Shown: positions 40,661 to 49,411 of the stretch, piece by piece
Layout: every line of letters starts with the position of its first letter
Numbering within the stretch: the first letter of the stretch is position 1
Origin: Streptomyces sp. STR69
GTDB lineage: Bacteria > Actinomycetota > Actinomycetes > Streptomycetales > Streptomycetaceae
Length of the DNA stretch: 64,000 bases
Reading direction: 5' to 3'
NCBI RefSeq assembly: GCF_024519455.1
Contig: NZ_JALJRY010000001.1
Location: 357,253-421,252, forward strand
The notes under the pieces: generated by a model
The model's input: the letters and a program-made list of their open reading frames with translations, nothing else
Databases searched by the model: none
What the model was told of the DNA's origin: nothing
Program-made: the position numbers and the translations under genes

Positions 40661-41448
40661 GGGGTCACCGTGCGCACGGCCCGCAGCAGGGTCTTGTCGT
40701 CGCCGTTCAGGCTGGTCAGCCGGTCCGACCTGAGGAGGGCGGCGATGTTCTCGTGCGCGCTGTCCGTCACCGGCCCCGGGGTGTCCAGGGAGCGCAACAC
40801 GGCGTCCACGAAAGACGTGTTGGGCTCCGGCGGGCCGCCGCCGGGGGTGGAGAGCGCGGCCTGGGCGAGGCCGTCGGTGGACAGCAGCACGCCGTCGACG
40901 CGCGGGTCCGCCACGCAGTCGGTACGCAGTCGGCGGGGCGCGTCCGGGGAGGTGAGGAAGACGGTCTCGTTGCTGTACTCGCTGACGGCGGGCGGCTGCG
41001 GGAGGAGGTGGAACTGCCGTTGCCCGTCCTCGGTTCCGGCCCGTACGACCACGAAGCCGTCGCCGACGCTGAGATGGCCGAGCCAGCCCGGGGTGAGGAC
41101 GACAACGGTGAGGGTGGTGGCGTAGTCGGGGGCGGTGGCGCCGTAGGTGTCCAGGAAGATCTTCGCCACGTCGTGGAAGGCGTCGGCGAGCAGGTCGTGG
41201 ACCTCGGTGCCCGGCGGGCAGCCGGACGCGGCGGCGGCCCGGCGCCGGAAGTGCTCGGCCGCCAACTCGACGGCGTGCAGGGCCCCTTGGTCGGAGTGCG
41301 GGCGGCTGCCCGCGCCGTCCGCGACGGCGAGCACGGTCACCGGCGCGGACGCCACATAGGTGCAGGCGTCCTGGCAGGGGGTGCCGGTGCGGCGGTGGCG
41401 GTAGCCCTCGACGCTCAGGCCGTGGATGCGCCAGGGCGACGCGGCCAC
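40657..41448 (-). CDS. PP2C-family Ser/Thr phosphatase of the TerY-P triad
   Basis: 263 aa, GTG at 41448, 3 nt from the VWA gene stop. PP2C motifs: GTPCQDA, VLAVADGAGS, LSVGDGFVVVRA, LLSTDGLAQ and GDDKTLL. It should remove phosphates placed by the kinases of this locus. Coupled to the kinase gene downstream. Confidence 0.9.
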   Translation of the reverse strand: MAASPWRIHGLSVEGYRHRRTGTPCQDACTYVASAPVTVLAVADGAGSRPHSDQGALHAVELAAEHFRRRAAAASGCPPGTEVHDLLADAFHDVAKIFLDTYGATAPDYATTLTVVVLTPGWLGHLSVGDGFVVVRAGTEDGQRQFHLLPQPPAVSEYSNETVFLTSPDAPRRLRTDCVADPRVDGVLLSTDGLAQAALSTPGGGPPEPNTSFVDAVLRSLDTPGPVTDSAHENIAALLRSDRLTSLNGDDKTLLRAVRTVTP

Positions 41449-41451
41449 CGC

Positions 41452-42213
41452 TCAGCTCTCCCAGGCCGGGCGCTGTGTCTTGAACTGGCTGAAGATCTTC
41501 TCGAAGACCTCGTCGCCCGCGCCCTTCTGTTCGGCGTTGGCGCTGGCCGACATCATCTGGAGCAGCTCGCGGAACGGGAAGCCCTGGATGCGGGCGTTGA
41601 ACTTCGGCGCGAACGCCTGGAGCACCTGTTCGCCGCGGTCGGTGATGCCGCCGACGCCGATCGCGTAGAGCCGGAAGCGGCGGGCCTGTTGCTCCTCGGC
41701 GAGGACGGGCAGCAGCCGGTGCCAGGAGTCGGTCATATGGCCGGTGCCGTCGGTGGGGAGGCCGTCGGTGACCAGGCAGATCTGCGGGCGGTAGTACTGG
41801 AGTCCGGAGGCGCGCAGCTCCGCCTTGCGGGCCGCGACGACCTGCATGGCCAGCTCCAGCGCCTCGGTCATCAGGGTCACGCCGGACGCGGTGAACCGCG
41901 GTGCCTGGAACGCGTGCGCGGGCACGAAGGGGCTCACCGGGGTGCGCGGGTCGAGGAGTTGGGGTCCGCGCCAGGCGCCGACGCCCCGGCCGCCGAAGGT
42001 GATCACGGCGACCTCGACGCTGTAGCTGAGGGAGACGTCGTCGTGGAGTTCGCGGGTCCACTCGGCGAGCGCGTCGTTGAGCGACTGGATGGGCGCGCCC
42101 GCCATCGAACTCGACGTGTCCAGGCACAGCACCAGCGGCAGCCGTTGCGCGTTGTTCTCGAACTCGATGTCGGCGTACTCCGCCGGCAGCGTGGGCGGGT
42201 ATTCGCTGTGCAT
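41452..42213 (-). CDS. TerY-like VWA-domain protein
   Basis: 253 aa, ATG at 42213 with CAGGAG RBS 6 nt upstream; the long frame to 43062 is a shadow of the next gene. The VWA domain starts RLPLVLCLDTSSSMAGAPIQSLNDALAEWTREL with MIDAS DTSSS. Later parts are TASGVTLMTEALELAMQVV and ICLVTDGLPTDG. No signal peptide; cytoplasmic. This is the TerY type of VWA, encoded beside PP2C and kinase genes as in the published TerY-P triads. It is probably a phosphorylation-controlled scaffold or metal sensor. Confidence 0.9.
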   Translation of the reverse strand: MHSEYPPTLPAEYADIEFENNAQRLPLVLCLDTSSSMAGAPIQSLNDALAEWTRELHDDVSLSYSVEVAVITFGGRGVGAWRGPQLLDPRTPVSPFVPAHAFQAPRFTASGVTLMTEALELAMQVVAARKAELRASGLQYYRPQICLVTDGLPTDGTGHMTDSWHRLLPVLAEEQQARRFRLYAIGVGGITDRGEQVLQAFAPKFNARIQGFPFRELLQMMSASANAEQKGAGDEVFEKIFSQFKTQRPAWES

Positions 42214-42245
42214 GGTGTCTCCTGGTGGCACGAGCGGTAGGGGGG

Positions 42246-43178
42246 TCACGAGCTGCCGCGGGCGTGATGCCGGGCGGCGGGCGGGAAGGCGTACAGGACG
42301 TCGGAGTCGGTTTCGTGGGCGTCGGTGACCTCGACGTGCGCGCCGGGCTCGGGCGCGGTGCGGTCGGGTTCGGCCCACACCGCGCGGTAGAGGACGTGGT
42401 CGAGTTCGACGTAGCCCTGCGGGTGAAGTGCCGTACGGACGACGGCTGTTCGGGACGGACCGGTGCGGGGGCCGACCCGGCGGCCGGGGGACGGGGGCGG
42501 TGCGGGGGCGGGCGGGACGGGGCGGAGTCTGGCGGTGGTCTCGGCGGTGGTCTCCTCGGAGTGGGCCACCGTGGCGCCCGCGACGGCCGGGGCGCGGGAG
42601 CGGCGGACGGCCAGGAAGAGGCCGAGGAGCAGGAGGAGGAGTACGGCGGTCAGGGCGACGATGAGGGGCAGCGGGTAGCCCTTGGACTTCGGTTCTCCGA
42701 CGGTGAAGGTGTGTTTGCCGAGTTCGGCGACGCCCTGCTTGCCGATCAGTTGGCTGCCGGTCCGCGAGGATCCCTGAAGCGCCTTGCACACCTCGTCGCC
42801 GCCGCAGCTGCCGAGGGCTTTCAGCGACTCTTTGTCCAGCCGGTCGATCGTGGCGTCCGGGTCGACGAGCCGCTGGCCGGCCAGGATGAACAGCAAGGTG
42901 CCGCCCTGGCCGGTGTGGACGCCGGCCGGTACCTGTACCTGAAGGTTCTTGAGGTCCTGACGGACGGCGGCCTGGCTGATCCGCCGACTGCCCTCCAGGT
43001 CCAGGGACTTGTTCAGCCTGACCGTGACCACGACCCCGTCGTCGAGCGCGTCCTTCCAGCACTCCAGCCGCGTCGGGAAATCCTTGCCGCAGGGATCATC
43101 GGCGGCAGCCGCCGGCCCCGCCGGAATCACCGCGATCAACAGGCCGAACAGCAAGGCAGTGAACAACGTACGTCTCAT
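42246..43178 (-). CDS. Secreted/anchored hypothetical membrane protein (kinase module)
   Basis: 310 aa, ATG at 43178. Signal peptide (1-25, PAGPAAAADD). The extracellular domain (26-165) has three to four Cys (DPCGKDF, LECWKD, GSCGGDEVCKAL) and resembles a TPM-like/DUF4349-type alpha/beta domain. A membrane helix (170-190) precedes a cytosolic Pro-rich tail with several Thr/Ser (EETTAETTARLRPVPPAPAP). This tail is a plausible kinase target. Position between kinase and TerY gene ties it to this system. Confidence 0.8.
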   Translation of the reverse strand: MRRTLFTALLFGLLIAVIPAGPAAAADDPCGKDFPTRLECWKDALDDGVVVTVRLNKSLDLEGSRRISQAAVRQDLKNLQVQVPAGVHTGQGGTLLFILAGQRLVDPDATIDRLDKESLKALGSCGGDEVCKALQGSSRTGSQLIGKQGVAELGKHTFTVGEPKSKGYPLPLIVALTAVLLLLLLGLFLAVRRSRAPAVAGATVAHSEETTAETTARLRPVPPAPAPPPSPGRRVGPRTGPSRTAVVRTALHPQGYVELDHVLYRAVWAEPDRTAPEPGAHVEVTDAHETDSDVLYAFPPAARHHARGSS

Positions 43179-43258
43179 GACGACCCCCCGTTGGCGCCCA
43201 TAGTGGAGGCAACAGGGCCGTGGCCGAAAGGGGTTGACTGAGAATGCTCAATTCATTT

Positions 43259-43720
43259 CTACAGCTGGAAAACCTGATGACAACGGGTGAACATCTGTCG
43301 CGCCCGTTCCACCCAATCACTGGCCAGGACATCGAAGTCGGCCTGCGAGATCCGGCAGGTCAGCGGGAGGTCGCAGACCCCGGCGAGGCACGGCCCGGGT
43401 CCGCGCACGTCCCACACCGACAGCATGGGATTCAGCTGTTCGGTGTTCCACGCGTTGGACGCGGCGGCGGCGATCGCCAATTGATCCTTGCGCAGAGAAT
43501 GACCGTCGGTGACAAAGGCGACGAGAAGTCTTTTCGTGGTCATGAAGCGCACGGTGAGCGTGCGTCCCGACTCCTCTAGATCGAATTGCAGGGAGAGGGA
43601 ATCGACATCGCTCTCGACGTGGTAATTCCGGCGGGCGCCCCAGGTGTGCGTCAACTGCCGCCAGGAGGAGGCGATGTCGTAGTCCCGGCCGGGCGGGAGG
43701 GAGGACTCAGGCGTCGCCAC
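43259..43720 (-). CDS. YbjN-like small protein
   Basis: 153 aa, GTG at 43720, overlapping the upstream kinase stop by 14 nt. The fold pattern (HVESDVDSLSLQFDLEESGRTLTVRFMTTKRLLVAFVTDGHSLRKDQLAIAAAASNAWN) matches YbjN domain proteins, thought to act as chaperone-like or signalling partners. Soluble; no catalytic motif. Same operon as the Ser/Thr kinase. Confidence 0.78.
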   Translation of the reverse strand: MATPESSLPPGRDYDIASSWRQLTHTWGARRNYHVESDVDSLSLQFDLEESGRTLTVRFMTTKRLLVAFVTDGHSLRKDQLAIAAAASNAWNTEQLNPMLSVWDVRGPGPCLAGVCDLPLTCRISQADFDVLASDWVERARQMFTRCHQVFQL

Positions 43721-44690
43721 GCGTCACCGCCCGCGTGACCATGTCGTCGGTGAGGCCCGCGTCCAGCAGGGCCTGCGCGTGCAGCAGCAGACAGGACGGC
43801 ACCGGCAGGCTCGTACCGCCGCCGCGCCGGGCCTCCAACTCGCTGCGGCGGACCTCGATGGTGCGGGCCACGGCGGGCGGCGGCCAGACCGCGGTGCGCG
43901 GCGGTGACAGCAACTCCCCCAGCAGGACGTCCAGTCGGGGCCGGTCACCGGGGCGCTTGGCAAGACACCGTGCGAGCAGCGGCCGTAGCCCCGCCGGTAC
44001 GTCGTCCAGGTCGGGTGCGCGGTGCACCACCCGCAGGCTCACCGCCTCGCCCGTGCCGAACGGCGGGCGGCCGGTCAGCGCGTACACCAGGACACCGCCG
44101 AGGGAGAACACGTCGGTGGGCGGGCCGAGCGGCGCGGCCGTCATCTGCTCCGGCGACATGAACGGCGGGGTGCCGACCACGATTCCGGCCCGGGTGAGGC
44201 TCGGGGCGCCCTCGACGCGGGAGATGCCGAAGTCGATGACGCGGGGGCCGTCGGAGGCCAGCAGCACGTTGGCCGGCTTGAGGTCGCGGTGGACCAGGTT
44301 GGCCGCGTGGATCGCCTGCAGGGCCTCGACGAGGAACGCGCCGAGCCTGCGGACCTGCGGCTCGGGCAGCGGCCCGTCGGTGCGGACGGCCTCGGCGAGG
44401 GAGGGGCCGGGCACGTACATCGTTGCCAGCCAGGGGAGTTCGGCCTGGGTGTCCGCGTCGACCACGGCCGCCGTGTAGGCGCCGCTGACCAGGCGGGCGG
44501 CGGCGACCTCGCGGGCGAAGCGCTCGCGGAACTCCTGCTCGGCGGCCAGTTCGGGCCGTACGACCTTCACCGCCACCTCACGGCCGGCCGGGGAACGGCC
44601 GAGATACACCCATCCCATACCGCCGGAGCCGAGCCGCCCGGCGATCCGGTACGGCCCCACGCTCAGCGGATCGCTGACCGGAGTGCGCAC
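43707..44690 (-). CDS. Soluble Hanks-type Ser/Thr protein kinase
   Basis: 327 aa, GTG at 44690 with a GAGGTGA RBS; the start at 44807 was rejected. Kinase motifs: GRLGSGGMGWVYLG, VKVVRPEL, HRDLKPANVLL, DFGIS and GTPPFMSPEQM, all complete. Unlike most streptomycete kinases it has no membrane helix or PASTA domain. The C-terminal 60 residues are a short helical tail (SCLLLHAQALLDAGLTDDMVTRAV). It is the first gene of the minus-strand operon and probably the active kinase, unlike the degenerate one at 39491. Confidence 0.92.
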   Translation of the reverse strand: MRTPVSDPLSVGPYRIAGRLGSGGMGWVYLGRSPAGREVAVKVVRPELAAEQEFRERFAREVAAARLVSGAYTAAVVDADTQAELPWLATMYVPGPSLAEAVRTDGPLPEPQVRRLGAFLVEALQAIHAANLVHRDLKPANVLLASDGPRVIDFGISRVEGAPSLTRAGIVVGTPPFMSPEQMTAAPLGPPTDVFSLGGVLVYALTGRPPFGTGEAVSLRVVHRAPDLDDVPAGLRPLLARCLAKRPGDRPRLDVLLGELLSPPRTAVWPPPAVARTIEVRRSELEARRGGGTSLPVPSCLLLHAQALLDAGLTDDMVTRAVTRGDA

Positions 44691-44798
44691 CCCGCTCACC
44701 TCACTTCGGGGTTCGGGTTCGTTGCGAGTTGTCCCGAGTGTCCCCCGAAATGCCGGTCCGGGCAGAGGTGATGGAAGAAATGAAGGCCAACGGGTAAG

Positions 44799-44824
44799 GG
44801 CCCGCACGCCGTTGTGCGGGCCCC
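44799..44824 (-). terminator. Terminator after pckG
   Basis: GGGCCCGCAC (44799-44808) pairs with GTGCGGGCCC (44815-44824) around GCCGTT. It is 20 nt downstream of the pckG stop on the minus strand and separates it from the kinase gene starting 44690. Confidence 0.8.
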
Positions 44825-44843
44825 TACGGTTTCGCTACGGGAT

Positions 44844-46667
44844 TCAGCCGAGGCGCTGGACCAGCGCCCGGTACTCGTCCCACAGTTCCTTCGGGGTGTG
44901 GTCGCCGAAGGTGTTGAGGTGGTCGGGGACCAGGGCCGCTTCCTCGCGCCACACGTCCTTGTCGACGGTGAGCAGGAAGTCGAGGTCGGCCTCGGACAGG
45001 TCGAGGCCCTTGGTGTCGAGGGCGCCCTTGGCCGGCAGCACGCCGATCGGGGTCTCGACGCCCTCGGCGCGGCCGTCGAGGCGGTCGACGATCCATTTCA
45101 GGACACGGCTGTTCTCGCCGAAGCCCGGCCACACGAACTTGCCCGCCTCGTTCTTGCGGAACCAGTTCACGTAGTAGATCTTCGGGAGCTTGGCCTGGTC
45201 CCTGCCCTTGGCCACATCGACCCAGTGGCCCATGTAGTCGCCCATGTTGTAGCCGCAGAACGGCAGCATGGCGAACGGGTCGCGGCGCAGCTCGCCGACC
45301 TTGCCCTCGGCGGCGGCGGTCTTCTCGGAGGCCACGTTGGCGCCGAGGAAGACACCGTGGTTCCAGTCGAAGGACTCCGTCACCAGCGGTACGGCCGAGG
45401 CACGCCGGCCGCCGAACAGGATCGCCGAGATCGGCACGCCCTTGGGGTCCTCCCACTCGGGCGCGATGATCGGGCACTGCGAAGCGGGCACGGTGAAGCG
45501 GGCGTTGGGGTGCGCGGCGGGCGAAGTGGACTCCGGCGTCCAGGAGTTGCCCTTCCAGTCCGTGAGGTGGGCCGGAGTCTCCTCCGTCATGCCCTCCCAC
45601 CAGATGTCGTTGTCGTCGGTCAACGCCACGTTGGTGAAGACGGAGTTGCCCCACAGCGTCTTCATCGCGTTGGCGTTGGTGTGCTCGCCGGTGCCGGGCG
45701 CGACGCCGAAGAAACCGGCCTCGGGGTTGATCGCGTAGAGCCGGCCGTCCTCGCCGAACCGCATCCAGGCGATGTCGTCACCGATGGTCTCCACGGTCCA
45801 GCCGGAGACGGTGGGCTCCAGCATCGCGAGGTTGGTCTTGCCGCAGGCGCTCGGGAAGGCGGCGGCCACGTACTTCGACTCCCCCTGCGGCGGGGTGAGT
45901 TTGAGGATCAGCATGTGCTCGGCGAGCCAGCCCTCGTCCCGCGCCATCACGGAGGCGATGCGCAGGGCGTAGCACTTCTTGCCGAGCAGCGCGTTGCCGC
46001 CGTAGCCGGAGCCGTAGGACCAGATCTCGCGGCTCTCGGGGAAGTGCGAGATGTACTTGGTGGAGTTGCACGGCCACGGCACGTCCGCCTCGCCCTCGGC
46101 CAGCGGGGCTCCGAGCGTGTGCACAGCACGCACGAAGAATCCGTCGGTACCGAGTTCGTCGAGGACGGGCTGTCCCATGCGGGTCATGGTGCGCATGGAG
46201 ACGGCGACGTAGGCGGAGTCGGTGATCTCGACGCCGATCGCGGAGAGGTCCGAACCGAGGGGGCCCATGCAGAACGGGACGACGTACATCGTCCGGCCCT
46301 TCATGGAGCCGCGGAAGATGCCCTTTTCTCCCGCGAAGATCTCCCGCATTTCCGCCGGAGCCTTCCAGTGGTTGGTCGGGCCCGCGTCCTGCTCCTGCTC
46401 GGAGCAGATGAACGTCCTGTCCTCGACCCGGGCGACATCGGTCGGGTCGGAGGCGGCGTAGTAGGAGTTGGGGCGCTTGATCGGGTCGAGCTTCTGGAAG
46501 GTGCCCTTTCGGACGAGCTCCTCGCTCAGCCGCTCGTACTCGGCCTCTGATCCGTCACACCAGACCACGCTGTCCGGCTGGGTCAGTTCTGCGATCTCGT
46601 TCACCCACGAGACCAGTTCCTTGTGTTCGGTTGGGATGACGGGGGGAGCCGCGATGTCGCGCGCCAC
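44844..46667 (-). CDS. pckG: GTP-dependent phosphoenolpyruvate carboxykinase
   Basis: 607 aa, GTG at 46667 with AGGAG RBS; the 636-aa longer start was rejected because family members begin near here. It makes PEP from oxaloacetate with GTP, at the gluconeogenic branch. Motifs: P-loop FPSACGKTN (271-279), [37 protein letters not shown], and [14 protein letters not shown]. Length matches bacterial GTP-PEPCK. It is monocistronic with a strong terminator. Its control region must be within the 290 nt upstream. Confidence 0.97.
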   Translation of the reverse strand: MARDIAAPPVIPTEHKELVSWVNEIAELTQPDSVVWCDGSEAEYERLSEELVRKGTFQKLDPIKRPNSYYAASDPTDVARVEDRTFICSEQEQDAGPTNHWKAPAEMREIFAGEKGIFRGSMKGRTMYVVPFCMGPLGSDLSAIGVEITDSAYVAVSMRTMTRMGQPVLDELGTDGFFVRAVHTLGAPLAEGEADVPWPCNSTKYISHFPESREIWSYGSGYGGNALLGKKCYALRIASVMARDEGWLAEHMLILKLTPPQGESKYVAAAFPSACGKTNLAMLEPTVSGWTVETIGDDIAWMRFGEDGRLYAINPEAGFFGVAPGTGEHTNANAMKTLWGNSVFTNVALTDDNDIWWEGMTEETPAHLTDWKGNSWTPESTSPAAHPNARFTVPASQCPIIAPEWEDPKGVPISAILFGGRRASAVPLVTESFDWNHGVFLGANVASEKTAAAEGKVGELRRDPFAMLPFCGYNMGDYMGHWVDVAKGRDQAKLPKIYYVNWFRKNEAGKFVWPGFGENSRVLKWIVDRLDGRAEGVETPIGVLPAKGALDTKGLDLSEADLDFLLTVDKDVWREEAALVPDHLNTFGDHTPKELWDEYRALVQRLG

Positions 46668-46954
46668 GATTGCTCCTATGGTGAGGGATTTTGTCCTTGT
46701 TGCCCCGTGGGGGCCGCGACCCGGATGCTTCAGATGGTCGATCTTGGCGCTCATCCGGTGCCGACCGCACTCATTTGATCATCCGACTCGCCCGCCCATA
46801 TGTCCAGAGGGCCTCACAGACGAGCGAAGTGAGGATCGCCACGTATCCAGATGTTTTCCGTGCGTCACCATCGCTTCACCCCGGGTACCCGCACGTCGGC
46901 CACGCATGAGACAGTGGCCACTTCCGGACCCCCATCTCGCCGCACTGATACGTA
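46668..46954. other. Intergenic region between pckG and the hemolysin III gene
   Basis: About 290 nt with divergent starts on both sides. The pckG promoter must be here but no clear -10/-35 pair stands out. No coding frame has good codon use. Confidence 0.5.
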
Positions 46955-46972
46955 ACTTACGGTTCCGTAGGT
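46955..46972. promoter_or_regulatory. Imperfect palindrome at the hemolysin III promoter
   Basis: ACTTACGG-TT-CCGTAGGT has one mismatch in 8-bp arms and is of the type bound by TetR regulators. It is followed by TACGCT (46972-46977), a possible -10 only 8 nt before the ATG at 46985, implying a very short or absent leader. Confidence 0.45.
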
Positions 46973-46984
46973 ACGCTTGTGTGC

Positions 46985-47698
46985 ATGACTGCGTCCGTCC
47001 CCGACGCGCCCACGGACACGCCGACTGCCGGCCAGGGTCCCTCCGCGCTCTCCCTCCCCGACCACGTGAAGCCGAAGCTGCGCGGCTGGCTGCACCTCGG
47101 CATGTTCCCGGCCGTTCTCGTCTCCGGCCTGGTGCTCACCGCTCTCGCCGACACACCCCGGGCCCGGATCGCCTGCGGGATCTTCGCCTTCACGGCCTGC
47201 CTGCTCTTCGGGGTCAGCGCGCTGTACCACCGGGGCGACTGGAGCCCGCGCATGGACGGCATCCTGCGCAGACTCGATCACGCCAACATCTTCCTGATCA
47301 TCGCGGGCACCTACACACCCCTGACGATGCTGCTGCTGCCGGGCGCCAAGGGCGAATGGCTGCTGTGGAGCATCTGGGGCGCGGCGCTGGCCGGCATCGC
47401 CTTCCGGGTCTTCTGGGTCGGCGCCCCGCGCTGGCTCTACACCCCCTGCTACATCGCGATGGGCTGGGCGGCCGTCTTCTTCCTGCCGGACTTCATGCGC
47501 ACGGGCGGCATCGCCGTCCTGGTCCTGGTGATCGTCGGCGGACTGCTCTACAGCGCGGGCGGCGTGATCTACGGCATCAAGCGCCCGAACCCGTCACCGC
47601 GCTGGTTCGGCTTCCACGAGGTCTTCCACTCCCTGACGGTGGCGGCCTTCCTCGTCCACTACGTGGGGATCTCGCTGGTGGCGTACCAGCACGGATAG
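46985..47698 (+). CDS. Hemolysin III / TrhA-family (PAQR-like) membrane protein
   Basis: 237 aa, ATG at 46985. Seven membrane helices are expected. Family signatures are visible: GVSALYHRGDWSP, RRLDHANIFLIIAGTYTPLTMLLL, and the C-terminal GFHEVFHSLTVAAFLVHYVGI. Conserved His and Asp suggest a metal-dependent site in the membrane, as in PAQR proteins. Despite the name, true hemolysis is not established; TrhA relatives affect membrane fluidity homeostasis. A strong terminator follows. Confidence 0.92.
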   Translation: MTASVPDAPTDTPTAGQGPSALSLPDHVKPKLRGWLHLGMFPAVLVSGLVLTALADTPRARIACGIFAFTACLLFGVSALYHRGDWSPRMDGILRRLDHANIFLIIAGTYTPLTMLLLPGAKGEWLLWSIWGAALAGIAFRVFWVGAPRWLYTPCYIAMGWAAVFFLPDFMRTGGIAVLVLVIVGGLLYSAGGVIYGIKRPNPSPRWFGFHEVFHSLTVAAFLVHYVGISLVAYQHG

Positions 47699-47719
47699 CA
47701 CCTGAGGCACCTCCTGTTC

Positions 47720-47748
47720 ATGGCCACGGCTTCACAAGCCGTGGCCAT
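47720..47748 (+). terminator. Intrinsic terminator after the hemolysin III gene
   Basis: ATGGCCACGGCTT (47720-47732) pairs perfectly with AAGCCGTGGCCAT (47736-47748) around CAC, followed by TTTT. A textbook stem with a U-run, rare in this GC-rich genome. Confidence 0.9.
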
Positions 47749-47775
47749 TTTTCATGCACTGAGAGTTGATCCCCA

Positions 47776-47806
47776 TTGACATCAACCATCTTTTGACAGC
47801 TACTCT
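47776..47806 (+). promoter_or_regulatory. Candidate promoter for a leaderless MFS transcript
   Basis: TTGACA (47776-47781) and TACTCT (47801-47806) are 19 nt apart, and the ATG at 47813 lies 7 nt past the -10, with no RBS. Wider inverted repeats TGAGAGT/ACTCTCA and TTGAT/ATCAA flank the region and may bind the downstream TetR protein. Confidence 0.45.
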
Positions 47807-47812
47807 CATTTC

Positions 47813-49411
47813 ATGGCTACTGTCACCGTCCCTGAGAACAACGAAGTGCGACGCGATCCGCGCCGCTGGTGGGCCCTCGGGGCCCTGGTCGCGAGCATGC
47901 TCACGCTCGGCTTCGACACGACGATCCTGAACGTCGCCCTGCCCACGATGGCGGGCCAGCTCGGCGCCACCACCGGCCAGCAGCAGTGGATGGCGGACTC
48001 GTACGTGATCGTCTTCGCCGCGCTGATGCTCCCGGCGGGACTGCTCGGCGACCGGTACGGGCGGCGGCGCATGCTCGTCGTGGGGCTCGGAGTCTTCCTC
48101 GCCGGTTCCGTGGCCGGCGCCCTGGCCGACGACGTCAACTGGGTCATCGCGGCCCGCACGCTGATGGGCCTCGGCGCCGCGCTGGTCATGCCGCTCGCCC
48201 TGTCCGTGCTGCCCTCGCTCTTCGGACCCGACGAGCGCACCAAGGCCGTCGGCATCATCTCCGCGGCCTCCTCGCTCGGGCTGCCGCTCGGCCCGATCAT
48301 CGGCGGCTGGCTGCTCAACCACTTCTGGTGGGGCTCGGTCTTCCTGGTCAACGTCCCGATGGCCGCCGTCGGCATCGCCGCCTGCGTCTTCCTGCTCCCC
48401 GAGACCCGCGACCCCGCCTCCCCCAAGGTCGACGCCCTCTCCACCGCGCTCACCGCGGCCGGCCTCGGCTCCCTCATCTACGCCATCATCGAGGCGCCCG
48501 GCCGCGGTTGGGGCGACCCGCTGATCGTGGGCATGCTCATCGGCGCCGCGCTCCTGATCGCCGCCCTGGTGCTGCGCGAGCGGCGCATGGAACGCCCCAT
48601 GCTCGACATGACCCTGCTCACCCACCGCGGCTTCCTCTTCAACACACTCGCCGCGACCCTCGTGATGTTCGTCCTGTCCGGCCTGCTGTTCGTGCTGCCG
48701 CAGTACCTCCAGGCGGTGCTCGGCAACGACGCGCTGGGTACGGGCGTCCGCCTGCTGCCCATGATGGGCGGCCTGATCGTCGCGGCCCGGGCCGCGCAAC
48801 CGCTCGTCGCCAAGTTCGGCTCCCGTGCCGTGGTCACCGCGGGCCTGGTGGTCCTCGCCTTCGCCGCACTGCTCGGCAGCCGTACGACGGTCGACTCCGG
48901 CTACGGCTTCACCGCGCTGTGGCTGTCCATCACCGGCTTCGGCTTCGGCTTCTCGATCGTCCCCGCGATGGACGGCGGCCTCGGCGCGCTCCCCCGCGAC
49001 CGGGCCGGCAGCGGCTCCGGGCTCCTCATGACCATGCGCCAGGTCGGCGCCGCGATCGGCATCGCCCTGCTCGGCAGCCTGCTCGCAAGCACCTTCCGGG
49101 ACCGCCTCGACGTGACCGGCCTGCCCGCGAAGGCGGCAGACACGGCCGGTGAGTCCGTCGTGGCGGCGCACATAGTCGCTCAGAAGACAGGCTCGGCGGA
49201 CCTCATCGCCTCCGCGAACAGTGCGTACGTCCACGGCATGGGCCTGGTCCTGCTGGTGTGCGGCGCCGCGGCCCTCGTCACCGCGCTGCTGGCGGCGGCG
49301 TTCCTGCCGAACACCCCGGTGGCCCCGGCCACGGAGGAGGACAAGGACGGGAACGACGAGGAGGACACCGGTGCAGCCGTGGCCACCGCTCGGGCGGATG
49401 CCGGACAATGA
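47813..49411 (+). CDS. MFS multidrug exporter (DHA2, 14-helix EmrB/QacA type)
   Basis: 532 aa, ATG at 47813. Fourteen helices with DHA2 motifs: LGFDTTILNVALPTMAGQLG, GLLGDRYGRRRMLVVG (motif A), and SSLGLPLGPIIGGWLL (motif C). A polar Asp/Glu-rich C-tail (EEDKDGNDEEDTG) follows. It exports drugs or metabolites with proton antiport. It overlaps the TetR gene by ATGA, so the pump and its likely repressor are one unit. Confidence 0.93.
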   Translation: MATVTVPENNEVRRDPRRWWALGALVASMLTLGFDTTILNVALPTMAGQLGATTGQQQWMADSYVIVFAALMLPAGLLGDRYGRRRMLVVGLGVFLAGSVAGALADDVNWVIAARTLMGLGAALVMPLALSVLPSLFGPDERTKAVGIISAASSLGLPLGPIIGGWLLNHFWWGSVFLVNVPMAAVGIAACVFLLPETRDPASPKVDALSTALTAAGLGSLIYAIIEAPGRGWGDPLIVGMLIGAALLIAALVLRERRMERPMLDMTLLTHRGFLFNTLAATLVMFVLSGLLFVLPQYLQAVLGNDALGTGVRLLPMMGGLIVAARAAQPLVAKFGSRAVVTAGLVVLAFAALLGSRTTVDSGYGFTALWLSITGFGFGFSIVPAMDGGLGALPRDRAGSGSGLLMTMRQVGAAIGIALLGSLLASTFRDRLDVTGLPAKAADTAGESVVAAHIVAQKTGSADLIASANSAYVHGMGLVLLVCGAAALVTALLAAAFLPNTPVAPATEEDKDGNDEEDTGAAVATARADAGQ

